The notes under the pieces are model-generated. The model was not told where the DNA came from, ran no database searches, and worked only from the letters and a program-made list of their open reading frames with translations. This document shows, piece after piece, positions 52,971 through 62,975 of a DNA stretch of 64,000 nt; the stretch's first letter is position 1, and every line of letters begins with the position of its first letter. The DNA is from Psychrobacter submarinus. Lineage in GTDB: Bacteria > Pseudomonadota > Gammaproteobacteria > Pseudomonadales > Moraxellaceae. The stretch lies in assembly GCF_904846685.1 (NCBI RefSeq), contig NZ_CAJHBQ010000002.1, forward strand, positions 1-64,000. Reading direction: 5' to 3'. The translations under genes were made by a program, and so were the position numbers.

Positions 52971-55052
52971 ATGACTAAGTTTCATACCTTTATACCTTGT
53001 AGTGCTGGTAGACTCCGTAGTGCTGAGCGGCGCAAGCTGATGCCTTACGCTACTAAGCGAGACGCGTTTATGCTTAACAATCCTTGCTTCGATAGCACCG
53101 CTAATGCCGAAGTGGCTATGTGCTCAGTGTTCTCAATACGCTCAGTGCGCTCAAGCAGCATGATGCTAGTTCATGCATTGATGGCCTGGTTAGTGCTATC
53201 GCTTATCAGCCTACCTGTATATGCTGCAGAAAATAGCCAAGATAGCCAAGCTAATACGGCCGATAGCTCGCCGATATCAATCACCACTCAGCCTGATAAT
53301 ATCGTTGATTATGCTGAAGATAAGATTAGCAGTATCAAGCTGGAGGATATCAACCCTAGCAAAATAATTAACAAGGTTATTGATCCCTCAGAAAAGATAG
53401 CAGTGCCGCAAGCTGGGTATTTACAAGGCGATACTGAGATTGTAGGAGATTATAACCCCAACTATTACCCTCTAAACAAGCTTAATGCAGGTCTGCCACC
53501 TTTATCTGAGCCGCCGCATTTATCAAGTCCACTAGCGACGATGGAGTTTTTTCAATCCGCTATTATGAAGCAGCAATTCGGGTTGGCCGCTTATGCGCTG
53601 AATATGAACCTGATTGATAGTGAGCGCCAGCCAAACCGCGGCGTTGAGCTAGCAAAACGTCTAGACTATTTATTGCGTAAAAACGAGCTGTATGTCTTCA
53701 ATGATATGCCCGATCGCCCCGATGGTTTGATTGAGCCGACGATAGGCAGCAGTAGTAGCGTGCGCGGCATCCCGCGTCGCTCGATACGCTTGGGCTATAT
53801 GGATTATCGTGAGCGCCGAGTACCTATTTCTATAGAGCGTGTCCGCGTCGGTGATCAGCAGCCGGTTTGGGTGTTTTCGGCTCACACGGTTGGCAATATA
53901 GACAATCTATATGAGCAGTATCAGCCCGCTAAGTTTGAGCGTTACTTACCGTTAATACTGACCGCGCGTCTCTTCGGTATTGCGATATGGGAATACTGTG
54001 CTTTGCTGTTGTTTTTCTTAACGACGATGGGTCTAGGATGGCTGCTAAGTACAGGCGTTGGCAAGCTTATCAACATGGGAGTAAGTAAAAACGATGAGCA
54101 AAAAAGTGAGAGCGTAGGGCGCCGCAGTGTTAGAGATTTGGCCAGTAAACTGACGGTACCTTTGACCTTGACCATTAGCTTCTCTCTAGTCTATACCTTG
54201 GCTTCTGGCGGCTTTCCTTATCTTGATGCAGTAGCGACTGCGACGCGGCCGATCATTTGGGTGTTTTTAGTCATCAGTACGGTATGGCTAGGTATTCGAA
54301 TTATTCATTTTTTTGCCAATCGCTATCAAGACTTACAAATCGATAGTTTGGGTGAAGAGCAGTACGATAAATACCGTATTCGTCTCACTTATGTCTCGAT
54401 ATTTAGACGAGTCTTTATTTTTGTCATGATCTTGGGTAGTATTTGGATTGGTATTAGTGAGTTTACCAATGTCGAGGGCTTAGGAAAGACTTTATTAACG
54501 TCAGCGGGTATTGCTGGGGTAGTAATTGGCGTGGCGGCGCAGCCTACTTTGGGCAATATTATCGCTGGCATGCAAGTGGCTATTACCCAGCCTGTACGCA
54601 TTGCTGATACGGTGATGATGGAAGGCGATTGGACGACTATTGAGGATCTGCGATATACCTATGCGGTACTCAAAACTTGGGATGAGCGGCGGTTAATCAT
54701 CCCGATGCGCCACTTTGTCACTGAGATTGTCGAGAACTGGTCGCATACGGAGTCTCATCAAACAAGACCGGTCTATCTCTATGTAGATTATGGCGTCGAT
54801 ATTGAGGTGATTAGACAAAAATTCATTGAGGTGGTCAAAGACAATAAGCTCTGGGATGGCGAGACTGAGCCTGAGCTCATCGCCACCGCGGTCAACGAAG
54901 ATACGATTACGCTACGCGGCGCGCTAGCTTCTGATAGCCCACTGAATGCTTGGACGCTTGAATGTGAAGTTCGTGAGGTCATGCTAGCGTATCTCCATGC
55001 AGAACAAAAGCCATACCTGCCAGCGGAGCGGATAACCTTTAAAGACAGTTAA
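52971..55052 (+). CDS. MscS-family mechanosensitive ion channel
   Basis: About 693 residues as drawn. A signal peptide is visible at MMLVHALMAWLVLSLISLPVYA (two hydrophobic parts, cleaved near YA-AE), so the long preceding stretch of about 60 residues may not be translated; ATG at 53160 is an alternative. The periplasmic part (about 90-320) is followed by membrane helices near 325-350, 390-430 and 475-500. The MscS pore helix and beta-domain region, with GVAAQPTLGNIIAGMQVAITQPVRIADTV divided at QPTLGNIIAG, come next. Such channels release solutes on hypo-osmotic shock. The related tail remnant upstream suggests local duplication. Confidence 0.88.
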   Translation: MTKFHTFIPCSAGRLRSAERRKLMPYATKRDAFMLNNPCFDSTANAEVAMCSVFSIRSVRSSSMMLVHALMAWLVLSLISLPVYAAENSQDSQANTADSSPISITTQPDNIVDYAEDKISSIKLEDINPSKIINKVIDPSEKIAVPQAGYLQGDTEIVGDYNPNYYPLNKLNAGLPPLSEPPHLSSPLATMEFFQSAIMKQQFGLAAYALNMNLIDSERQPNRGVELAKRLDYLLRKNELYVFNDMPDRPDGLIEPTIGSSSSVRGIPRRSIRLGYMDYRERRVPISIERVRVGDQQPVWVFSAHTVGNIDNLYEQYQPAKFERYLPLILTARLFGIAIWEYCALLLFFLTTMGLGWLLSTGVGKLINMGVSKNDEQKSESVGRRSVRDLASKLTVPLTLTISFSLVYTLASGGFPYLDAVATATRPIIWVFLVISTVWLGIRIIHFFANRYQDLQIDSLGEEQYDKYRIRLTYVSIFRRVFIFVMILGSIWIGISEFTNVEGLGKTLLTSAGIAGVVIGVAAQPTLGNIIAGMQVAITQPVRIADTVMMEGDWTTIEDLRYTYAVLKTWDERRLIIPMRHFVTEIVENWSHTESHQTRPVYLYVDYGVDIEVIRQKFIEVVKDNKLWDGETEPELIATAVNEDTITLRGALASDSPLNAWTLECEVREVMLAYLHAEQKPYLPAERITFKDS

Positions 55053-55260
55053 ACTCATATCATCGCTAGTAAAAATAGACCAAAAGTGTAAGAGCGCCTG
55101 CAAATCAGCGCTAAAAATAACCTGTGAGAGGGTGTTATATTTGCTATAATATGGCGTTATTTTAAAGGGATAACTAAGATATCAAGATGACATCAAAATA
55201 GCTGCTGCGTTATATTTACGCCTCTATCGTCTTGCAATTAGCTCCCACCCATCAAAATAG

Positions 55261-56748
<1,488 letters not shown>

Positions 56749-56832
56749 GCTGACAAGCATACGCTTGGCTAGATAAGTTTTTTAGCGCATAAACGCTGTA
56801 TAAAGACCTAATAATAGCTAGATACTAGATAC

Positions 56833-56872
56833 AAACAGTCAACAATGCTCTGTCATTGCTGACTGTTTTTTT
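56833..56872 (+). terminator. Terminator after guaB
   Basis: AACAGTCAACAATG pairs with CATTGCTGACTGTT (one mismatch) around a six-base loop; eight T follow. Confidence 0.92.
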
Positions 56873-56962
56873 TCGTAAAATAACGGAGTAGTAAAGCCCC
56901 TTATCAAAGGATGGTTATACTTTAAATAAGTATTTTTAAATAAGTGTAAGGATGTAATAATA

Positions 56963-58336
56963 ATGAGCTATTTCGGTACAGACGGTATACGTGGGAAATT
57001 TGGAGAGTTACCAATCACTCCTGATTTCATTTTGAAATTAGGTTATGTGACCGGACAAGTACTGATAGAAAATCGAAGCAATGCTACGCGTAAGCCAAGT
57101 GTCGTCATTGGTAAAGATACGCGGCTGTCGGGCTATGTCATCGAAGGCGCACTGCAAGCAGGCTTCAATGCTGCAGGCGTTGATGTCCACATGCTAGGGC
57201 CGCTACCTACGCCTGCAATTGCGCACCTGACTCGCAGTTTTAATGCTGATGCGGGGGTAGTGATCTCGGCCTCCCACAATCCATACTACGATAATGGTAT
57301 CAAGCTATTCTCAGGTGATGGTAAAAAACTCACCGATGAGGTGCAAAACGCAATCAATGAAAAGTTAGATGCCATTATGAGCGCAGATCTAGCAGATGCG
57401 GCGACGCCGATGATGCCTATTAACGATCCTGCCAAACTCGGCAAAAACCACCGAATCGATGATGCCAAGGGCCGCTATATCGAGTTTTGTAAAGGAAGTT
57501 TCCCATACCAGTATGACCTCAACCATCTCAAAATCGTCGTGGACTGCGCCAATGGAGCTGGTTATAGCGTAGCGCCAAGAGTGTTACGCGAGCTTGGCGC
57601 TACGGTTATAGCGATTAATAATACTCCCGACGGTATCAACATCAACTCTGACTGCGGCTCCACACATCCTGAAGGACTACAAAAAGCGGTATTAGCGCAC
57701 AATGCAGATGTCGGTATCGCGCTTGATGGTGATGGCGACCGTATTGTGATGGTGGATGACTTAGGTCATCTAGTCGACGGTGATGGTATTCTCTATGTGC
57801 TCGCAACGCAAGGCAAGCAGCTGGCGAAAGGGGTTGCCGGTACCTTGATGAGTAACATGGGTCTAGAGCTGGCGCTGCAAGCGAAAGGTATTGAGTTTGC
57901 GCGAGCTAAAGTTGGCGATCGTTACGTGATGCATGAGCTAGAAGCAAAAGACTGGATATTGGGCGGCGAGCCCTCCGGTCATATTTTGTGTTTGGATAAG
58001 AGCCGCACCGGCGACGCGATTATAGCAGGGCTACAAGTACTCGCAGTGATGCAAGAACAAAATAGAGCCTTGAGCGCTTTAATAGAGGATTTCACAGTCT
58101 TACCGCAAAAGCTAGTGAACGTGCGTCTGGCGAAGATGCAAGATCCGTTTGCCAATCCAGAGCTGGTCGCAGCTTTTGATAAAGCCCGTACCAAGCTTGA
58201 GGGCCGTGGTCGCCTGCTTATTCGTCAGTCAGGCACTGAGCCGATGATTCGGGTAATGGTCGAGTCCGATGATGAGATAGAATGTGATGTGATGGCGAAC
58301 GAGCTCGCCGATCAAATCAAAGCTCACTTGGGCTAG
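56963..58336 (+). CDS. glmM: Phosphoglucosamine mutase
   Basis: A 457-residue enzyme that converts glucosamine-6-phosphate to glucosamine-1-phosphate for peptidoglycan and LPS precursors. The start [14 protein letters not shown] is typical. The phosphoserine is in [14 protein letters not shown], the magnesium loop is DGDGDRIV, the sugar loop GGEPSGHI, and the phosphate loop [14 protein letters not shown]. It is slightly longer than the E. coli enzyme. pdxH starts 30 bases downstream in the same direction, so the two probably share a transcript. Confidence 0.98.
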   Translation: MSYFGTDGIRGKFGELPITPDFILKLGYVTGQVLIENRSNATRKPSVVIGKDTRLSGYVIEGALQAGFNAAGVDVHMLGPLPTPAIAHLTRSFNADAGVVISASHNPYYDNGIKLFSGDGKKLTDEVQNAINEKLDAIMSADLADAATPMMPINDPAKLGKNHRIDDAKGRYIEFCKGSFPYQYDLNHLKIVVDCANGAGYSVAPRVLRELGATVIAINNTPDGININSDCGSTHPEGLQKAVLAHNADVGIALDGDGDRIVMVDDLGHLVDGDGILYVLATQGKQLAKGVAGTLMSNMGLELALQAKGIEFARAKVGDRYVMHELEAKDWILGGEPSGHILCLDKSRTGDAIIAGLQVLAVMQEQNRALSALIEDFTVLPQKLVNVRLAKMQDPFANPELVAAFDKARTKLEGRGRLLIRQSGTEPMIRVMVESDDEIECDVMANELADQIKAHLG

Positions 58337-58366
58337 GCGCATTTAACAGTCACAAAAGGAGTCTTT

Positions 58367-59014
58367 ATGAGTATGGATTTTACCGATCAGCGTTTGTCTT
58401 ACGAAAAAGGTGAGTTGGATCAGTCTTTGGTACCAGAGTCGCCATTTACGCTATTTAAAGCTTGGATGAATGAAGCGCTAGAGCAAAAAGTACAAGAGCC
58501 TTATGCGATGAGTCTTGCGACATGCGGCGCAGATAACAAGCCTAGCGTGCGTATCGTCTTATTGCGGGAAGTGACGGATACCGGTATCGTCTTTTATACC
58601 AATTATGAGAGCGCAAAAGGTCAAGACATTGCCCAAAACCCGAATGCTGAGGTGCTATTTTTTTGGCACGAGCTTGAGCGTCAAGTGCGTATCAGTGGCT
58701 CTATTGCCAAAATAGCTGCTGATAAGTCGGCTGAGTATTTTCAGAAGCGCCCGCACGATAGTCAAGTTGGTGCTTGGGTGAGTCAACCACAAAGTGGTGA
58801 AGTGGCCAATCGAGAAGTGATGGAGGATAAGTTTGCTCAGTTATTACAAGAGTACCCTCAAGATACCAAAGTGCCAACGCCTGAATTTTGGGGTGGTTAT
58901 GAGATTACTATCGAGCGTATTGAGTTTTGGCAAGGCCGTGCCAATCGCGTGCATGATCGTATCGTTTATAGCAAAGAAAACAGTCGTTGGACGACCAAAC
59001 GCTTATTGCCTTAA
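58367..59014 (+). CDS. pdxH: Pyridoxamine/pyridoxine 5'-phosphate oxidase
   Basis: A 215-residue FMN enzyme making pyridoxal 5'-phosphate. The FMN-binding segments are PSVRIVLLREV, FYTNYESAKGQDI and VLFFWHELERQVRISG. The C-terminal WGGYEITIERIEFWQGRANRVHDRI region holds the substrate and FMN-contacting Arg and His residues (in WQGRANRVHDR). Length is usual. The ATG follows AAAGGAGTCTTT. Confidence 0.97.
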   Translation: MSMDFTDQRLSYEKGELDQSLVPESPFTLFKAWMNEALEQKVQEPYAMSLATCGADNKPSVRIVLLREVTDTGIVFYTNYESAKGQDIAQNPNAEVLFFWHELERQVRISGSIAKIAADKSAEYFQKRPHDSQVGAWVSQPQSGEVANREVMEDKFAQLLQEYPQDTKVPTPEFWGGYEITIERIEFWQGRANRVHDRIVYSKENSRWTTKRLLP

Positions 59015-59029
59015 CTAGTGCATAGATTA

Positions 59030-59056
59030 GGGTCTGTTAACAGGCCCTAGTTTTAT
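59030..59056 (+). terminator. Hairpin after pdxH
   Basis: AGGG-T-CTGTTAACAG-G-CCCT is a short palindrome followed by AGTTTTAT, a probable weak terminator. Confidence 0.6.
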
Positions 59057-59079
59057 CATGACCATTTGAGCTAGTATTA

Positions 59080-59344
59080 GGGCGTGTTGAACATTCACAA
59101 ATGCGCACTGCTGATAGCTAAAATAGTTCTAGTTTAAGTGAAAATTGCAGGTAATGCTTATTGCATTGGCTAGATTTTCGCAACGACTAGGGCGATTTTA
59201 GCATCAGCCTGCAGGGACAGGACTATTTTTTGCCGCTTTATTGATAAAAATAGACGCTTAGAACGACTAAACTTACCATTTTTATCTGCAAATCGCCTAA
59301 AAAATAGTCTCTGTCAGTGCCATGGTCGAATGTTCAACACGCCC
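59080..59344. mobile_element. MITE-like element, copy 3 (265 bp)
   Basis: Same terminal repeats (GGGCGTGTTGAACATTC), TA flanks and internal hairpin region as the 49.9 kb copy, with small deletions and substitutions. It is non-coding and lies just upstream of the pseudogene at 59381. Confidence 0.92.
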
Positions 59345-59380
59345 TAGAGTGTTTTTTATTTATGTTCAAGGAATAGTGAA

Positions 59381-60155
59381 ATGGATTTTGCTAATGCCAT
59401 CCCGCCCAAAGCGCCTAGTGCTTGGCTTGATATGGACGCCCTCGATTATAATATCAGCCTAGTCAATCAAAAGACCCAAGCCGTCAAGCTGCTTAGCGAC
59501 TAAGTCGATTCGCTCTATTGATATGCTCAACTACATCAAAGACAACTCGCCACATTAATTCAAAGATCAATTCGATAGCAAAGTGACGTTAAATGGCGCT
59601 TTTTATGTGCTATCTGAGATGGCAAGGATGAACCCAAACTGGACCAAAAAGGTCAGTCAAATATCTGCCAGCTCCATTCCCAATACTAAGCGCGAAGGTT
59701 ACAGCTATGAAGTGTTTCCAACGCCGCGCGGCGTCAAATTCAACGAGTCAGAATACTTTATAAAGCTCTCTGATTTTGAAGCTTGTATCTCTGAGGTTAA
59801 TGATATTTTATTGCAAGGTAATAAAGGCTCGCACTTTCCTATCGAGGTACGTACTCACAAGGGCGAGAGTGGTATGCTCAGTCCCACGCAAGGTGAGGAC
59901 TGTGCGGTACTATCCTTTCACGTATATAAAGGCATGGATAGCGAACCGTTATTCGACTGGTTATATGAGTATATGAAAAAGTGGCAAGGCCGTCCGCACT
60001 GGGGTAAGGTCAATAAGTTAAATGCAAATGAGCTGCACGCTTTGTACCCTGATCTAAAGCGCTTTTTGGAAATCAGACAGCAGTATGATCCTGATAATAT
60101 GTTTATAAATAGCTGGCTTGAAGAGAAGTTTTTAGGGCGTAAGATTTCACGTTAA
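59381..60155 (+). pseudogene. Decayed chimera: aldolase/deaminase start joined to a lactone-oxidase end
   Basis: The first 40 codons (MDFANAIPPKAPSAWLDMDALDYNI, read in two parts) look like the N-terminus of an alanine-racemase-fold amino-acid deaminase/aldolase. A stop follows at 59501. In the +1 frame come KSIRSIDMLNYIKD, another piece of that fold, and a second stop near 59556. The remaining open frame (ATG-less start, listed from 59583) matches the C-terminal ALO domain of D-arabinono-1,4-lactone oxidase: MARMNPNWTKK, PIEVRTHKGESGMLSP and GRPHWGKVN, then LYPDLKRFLEIRQQYDPDNMF. The FAD-binding domain is absent. An internal deletion plus frameshift and nonsense changes explain this. The original may have been two adjacent genes or one fused gene. 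Confidence 0.82.
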
Positions 60156-60170
60156 CCGCTGTTAAGCAAA

Positions 60171-60197
60171 AAAAACAGCTCAATGAGAGCTGTTTTT
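60171..60197. terminator. Bidirectional terminator
   Basis: AAAAACAGCTC / GAGCTGTTTTT with a five-base loop lies between the pseudogene and the convergent GST gene. Confidence 0.9.
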
Positions 60198-60234
60198 GAC
60201 TTACTAAACATGAGTCATAGTAATATGCATTTTG

Positions 60235-60897
60235 CTACTTAATCATATTAGGTTGTACCGCTTCGTCATAGTTATCCTCGAGGCGCATCGCTCGCTGATA
60301 ACTATCTAAGCTAGCTAGCTGCAAAGCGTATTGTTTGACATGGACATAGTCATCTAATTCTTTATTGCGTGCCATCAAAATTAAGTCAAAAGAGAGCATA
60401 AAATCGGCTCCACTCAACTTATTAGCAACGATAAAAGACTTATTTTCTACGACTTTATCTAAATAGCTGAGCAATTTATGCTTTTCACGCGCGATATAGC
60501 GATTTAACCACACATCATCGCTCTTTATAGAGCCGCGTGTAAACACCTCTAATAACATAGGCACCATAAGTGAGCTTTCAGCAAAATGTATCCATTGTAG
60601 GTACTCGCCATACTCTTTGCTATCGGGAGCTGGGCGCAAGCGTTTAGACGCAAAACGCTCAATTAGCAGCTCAGTGATAGCCCCTGATTCTGCAAGAAGT
60701 TGACCATCAACTTCTATAACAGGAGACTTACCTAAAGGATGCACCAGCTTTAGACTCTCTGGTGCCATAAAGGTCTTTGCATCCCGCTGATGACTGACGA
60801 TTTCATAAGGGACGCCAATCTCTTCTAGCAACCACAGAACGCGCATAGAACGCGATTGGTTTAAGTGGTGCAAGCGAATATTACTATTAGGTTTGAT
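60235..60897 (-). CDS. Glutathione S-transferase family protein, start codon unusual
   Basis: About 220 residues. The N-terminal thioredoxin-fold domain reads LHHLNQSRSMRVLWLLEE, then HPLGKSPVIEVDG and LAESGAITELL, with the serine region SRS and the cis-Pro/ESG glutathione contacts. The C-terminal helical domain covers about 95-210. Homologues need the strand before LHHL, but no ATG, GTG or TTG lies far enough upstream. A TTG at 60873 would cut the strand. The frame is open back to 60900. ATC at 60897 sits seven bases after GAGGAG and is my best guess, so either a rare AUC start or a mutated start. The upstream DJ-1-family gene ends 12 bases away. Confidence 0.75.
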   Translation of the reverse strand: MKPNSNIRLHHLNQSRSMRVLWLLEEIGVPYEIVSHQRDAKTFMAPESLKLVHPLGKSPVIEVDGQLLAESGAITELLIERFASKRLRPAPDSKEYGEYLQWIHFAESSLMVPMLLEVFTRGSIKSDDVWLNRYIAREKHKLLSYLDKVVENKSFIVANKLSGADFMLSFDLILMARNKELDDYVHVKQYALQLASLDSYQRAMRLEDNYDEAVQPNMIK

Positions 60898-60909
60898 ACC
60901 TTATCTCCT

Positions 60910-61587
60910 CTAGGCATTGAGCTTGTTGAGCAAACGTTTGGCAGCGTCTTCTGATGACGCTGGGTTTTGACCGGTGATAAGCAGGCCATCTTCAACGACA
61001 TAAGACTCCCAGTCGTTTGCTTTTTGATAGTCGCCACCGTTGGCTTTGAGCGCATCTTCTACTAAGAAAGGTACGACATCGGTAAGGCCGACAGCGTCTT
61101 CTTCTGAATTGGTAAATCCGGTGACAGTTTTACCTTTGACTAAGTACTCACCATCGACTTTGACGTTCTTGAGCGCTCCAGGAGAGTGACAAACAAAGGC
61201 AACGGGTTTATCTTGCTGTACAAAAGTCTCAATCAAACTAATCGAGTCTTTATCAACTGCTAAATCCCATAATGGACCATGGCCACCTGGATAGAATACG
61301 CTGTCGAAATCTTCAGCTTTCATATCCGCAAGTTTTTTGGTATTGGCAAGGTGCTTTTGCGCCTCGCTATCTTCTTTGAAGCGCTTAGTATCTTTGGTTT
61401 GAGCGTCTTCGGTATCGCTACTAGGATCAAGCGGCGGCTGACCACCAGCAGGCGAGGCGAGGGTGACATCAACGCCAGCGTCAATAAAAGCGTAATAAGG
61501 CGCAGCAAACTCTTCTAGCCAAAAGCCAGTCTTTTTACCAGTATCGCCTAATTCGTCATGTGAGGTTAGTACCATTAAAATCTTCAT
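60910..61587 (-). CDS. DJ-1/PfpI family protein (glyoxalase III/Hsp31-like)
   Basis: A 225-residue class I glutamine amidotransferase-like protein. The N-terminal strand is MKILMVLTSH. The nucleophile cysteine is in FVCHSPGAL (nucleophile elbow), with a conserved Glu in TGFWLEE. Members of this group act as glyoxalases or deglycases or as stress chaperones. GHGPLWDL matches the Hsp31-like subgroup. The first codon follows AAGGGTAACT. It is followed closely by the GST gene, so the two may form a detoxification pair. Confidence 0.9.
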   Translation of the reverse strand: MKILMVLTSHDELGDTGKKTGFWLEEFAAPYYAFIDAGVDVTLASPAGGQPPLDPSSDTEDAQTKDTKRFKEDSEAQKHLANTKKLADMKAEDFDSVFYPGGHGPLWDLAVDKDSISLIETFVQQDKPVAFVCHSPGALKNVKVDGEYLVKGKTVTGFTNSEEDAVGLTDVVPFLVEDALKANGGDYQKANDWESYVVEDGLLITGQNPASSEDAAKRLLNKLNA

Positions 61588-61750
61588 AGTTACCCTTATT
61601 GTTTGTTATTTTGCTAATCGTTTTAGAGTTAATGACCTGCCACTCGGTACATCCTAAAAATTGAGCCGTACCGAGAAACAGCGCCATATTGTTTGTAAAC
61701 TAAGTGGTTTAACAAGTCAAGTTGAGTTATTTAATAAATTGAGCTATTGA

Positions 61751-62800
61751 CTAAGCAACATCAGCGACTTTGACCACGGTTTTACCGAAGTTATCGCCAT
61801 TGAGCATACCGACAAAAGCATCAGGCGCTTGATCTAAACCATCAGCGATATACTCTTTGGTTTTGACTTTGCCTGAGGCTACCATTTCGCTCATGGTTTT
61901 TAGAAACTCAGGGAAGTGCTCGCCGTACTCTTCAAAGATAATAAAACCTTTGACCGTCATACGTTGTCTTAAGATCAGACCCATCAATACACTTAAACGA
62001 TCTTTACCATCGGGTAGTTCAGTCGCGTTATATTGCGAGACAAGGCCGCAAACAGGAATACGCGCATGGGCGTTCAATAACGGCATGACCGCATCAAAGA
62101 CTTTACCGCCGACGTTTTCATAATAGATATCGATACCATTAGGGCAAGCGGCTTTTAGCTGCTCAGCGAAATCATCGGCATAGTGATCGATACACACATC
62201 AAAGCCAAGCTCATTGACAGCAAACTCACACTTTTCTTTACCGCCTGCGACACCGACAGTGCGTGTGCCATAGGTATTACCAACTTGTCCGACTGTCGCG
62301 CCAACTGGGCCTGTAGCGGCAGCAACGACTAGAGTCTCGCCTTTTTGCGGTTTACCGATGTCAGTCAAACCCATATAACCGGTAAAACCTGGCATACCTA
62401 AAACGCCTAAGCCATAAGAAGGATTGGCCATGTCTTTATCAAGTTTTAGTACGTCTTCGCCATCACTGACGCTATAATCTTGCCAGCCTGAGTTGGCGAC
62501 TACCAAATCGCCTTCGCTAAATTTATCGATATTGGACTCGACCACTTGCGCCACCGTCGCGCCCATAATGACATCACCGACTTCTAGCGGATCAGCATAG
62601 CTTTTTGCATCGCTCATACGACCGCGCATATAAGGATCAAGCGATAAATAGACGGTACGCAGTAGCATCTCATTGCTACCTGCTTTTGGCATCTCACTTG
62701 TTGCCATCTCGAAGTTATCGGCGTTCGGCTCACCCGTAGGGCGACTGGCTAACTTAATTTGACGGTTCTGTTGTTTGTTTTGTTGTTTGTCAAAACTCAT
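61751..62800 (-). CDS. NADP-dependent oxidoreductase, MDR family (CurA/YncB-like)
   Basis: A 349-residue zinc-free medium-chain reductase. The N-terminal domain has LASRPTGEPNADNFEM and YLSLDPYMRGRMSD, typical of the prostaglandin-reductase/curcumin-reductase group. The cofactor motif is AATGPVGATVGQVG with the NADP strand TVGVAGGKEKCEF. DYYENVGG-like IYYENVGGKVFDAV follows. The enzyme probably reduces the double bond of alkenals or other enones with NADPH. The ATG follows AGGAGATCATTC. Its neighbours, GST, DJ-1 and a YqhD-type alcohol dehydrogenase, all fit aldehyde detoxification. Confidence 0.92.
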   Translation of the reverse strand: MSFDKQQNKQQNRQIKLASRPTGEPNADNFEMATSEMPKAGSNEMLLRTVYLSLDPYMRGRMSDAKSYADPLEVGDVIMGATVAQVVESNIDKFSEGDLVVANSGWQDYSVSDGEDVLKLDKDMANPSYGLGVLGMPGFTGYMGLTDIGKPQKGETLVVAAATGPVGATVGQVGNTYGTRTVGVAGGKEKCEFAVNELGFDVCIDHYADDFAEQLKAACPNGIDIYYENVGGKVFDAVMPLLNAHARIPVCGLVSQYNATELPDGKDRLSVLMGLILRQRMTVKGFIIFEEYGEHFPEFLKTMSEMVASGKVKTKEYIADGLDQAPDAFVGMLNGDNFGKTVVKVADVA

Positions 62801-62975
62801 GAATGATCTCCTATTTTATTTATTATTGATCAACTGCATATCTACAACACTAAAACTCATGGTCGTAGACAAAAACTGATACATACACGGCTTAATAAGT
62901 AGCAAAAATTGATCCCAATAACCCATATTAGCAATTCACAGCGTATTACTCGTATGGGCTATTGAGGGTAAAGCG

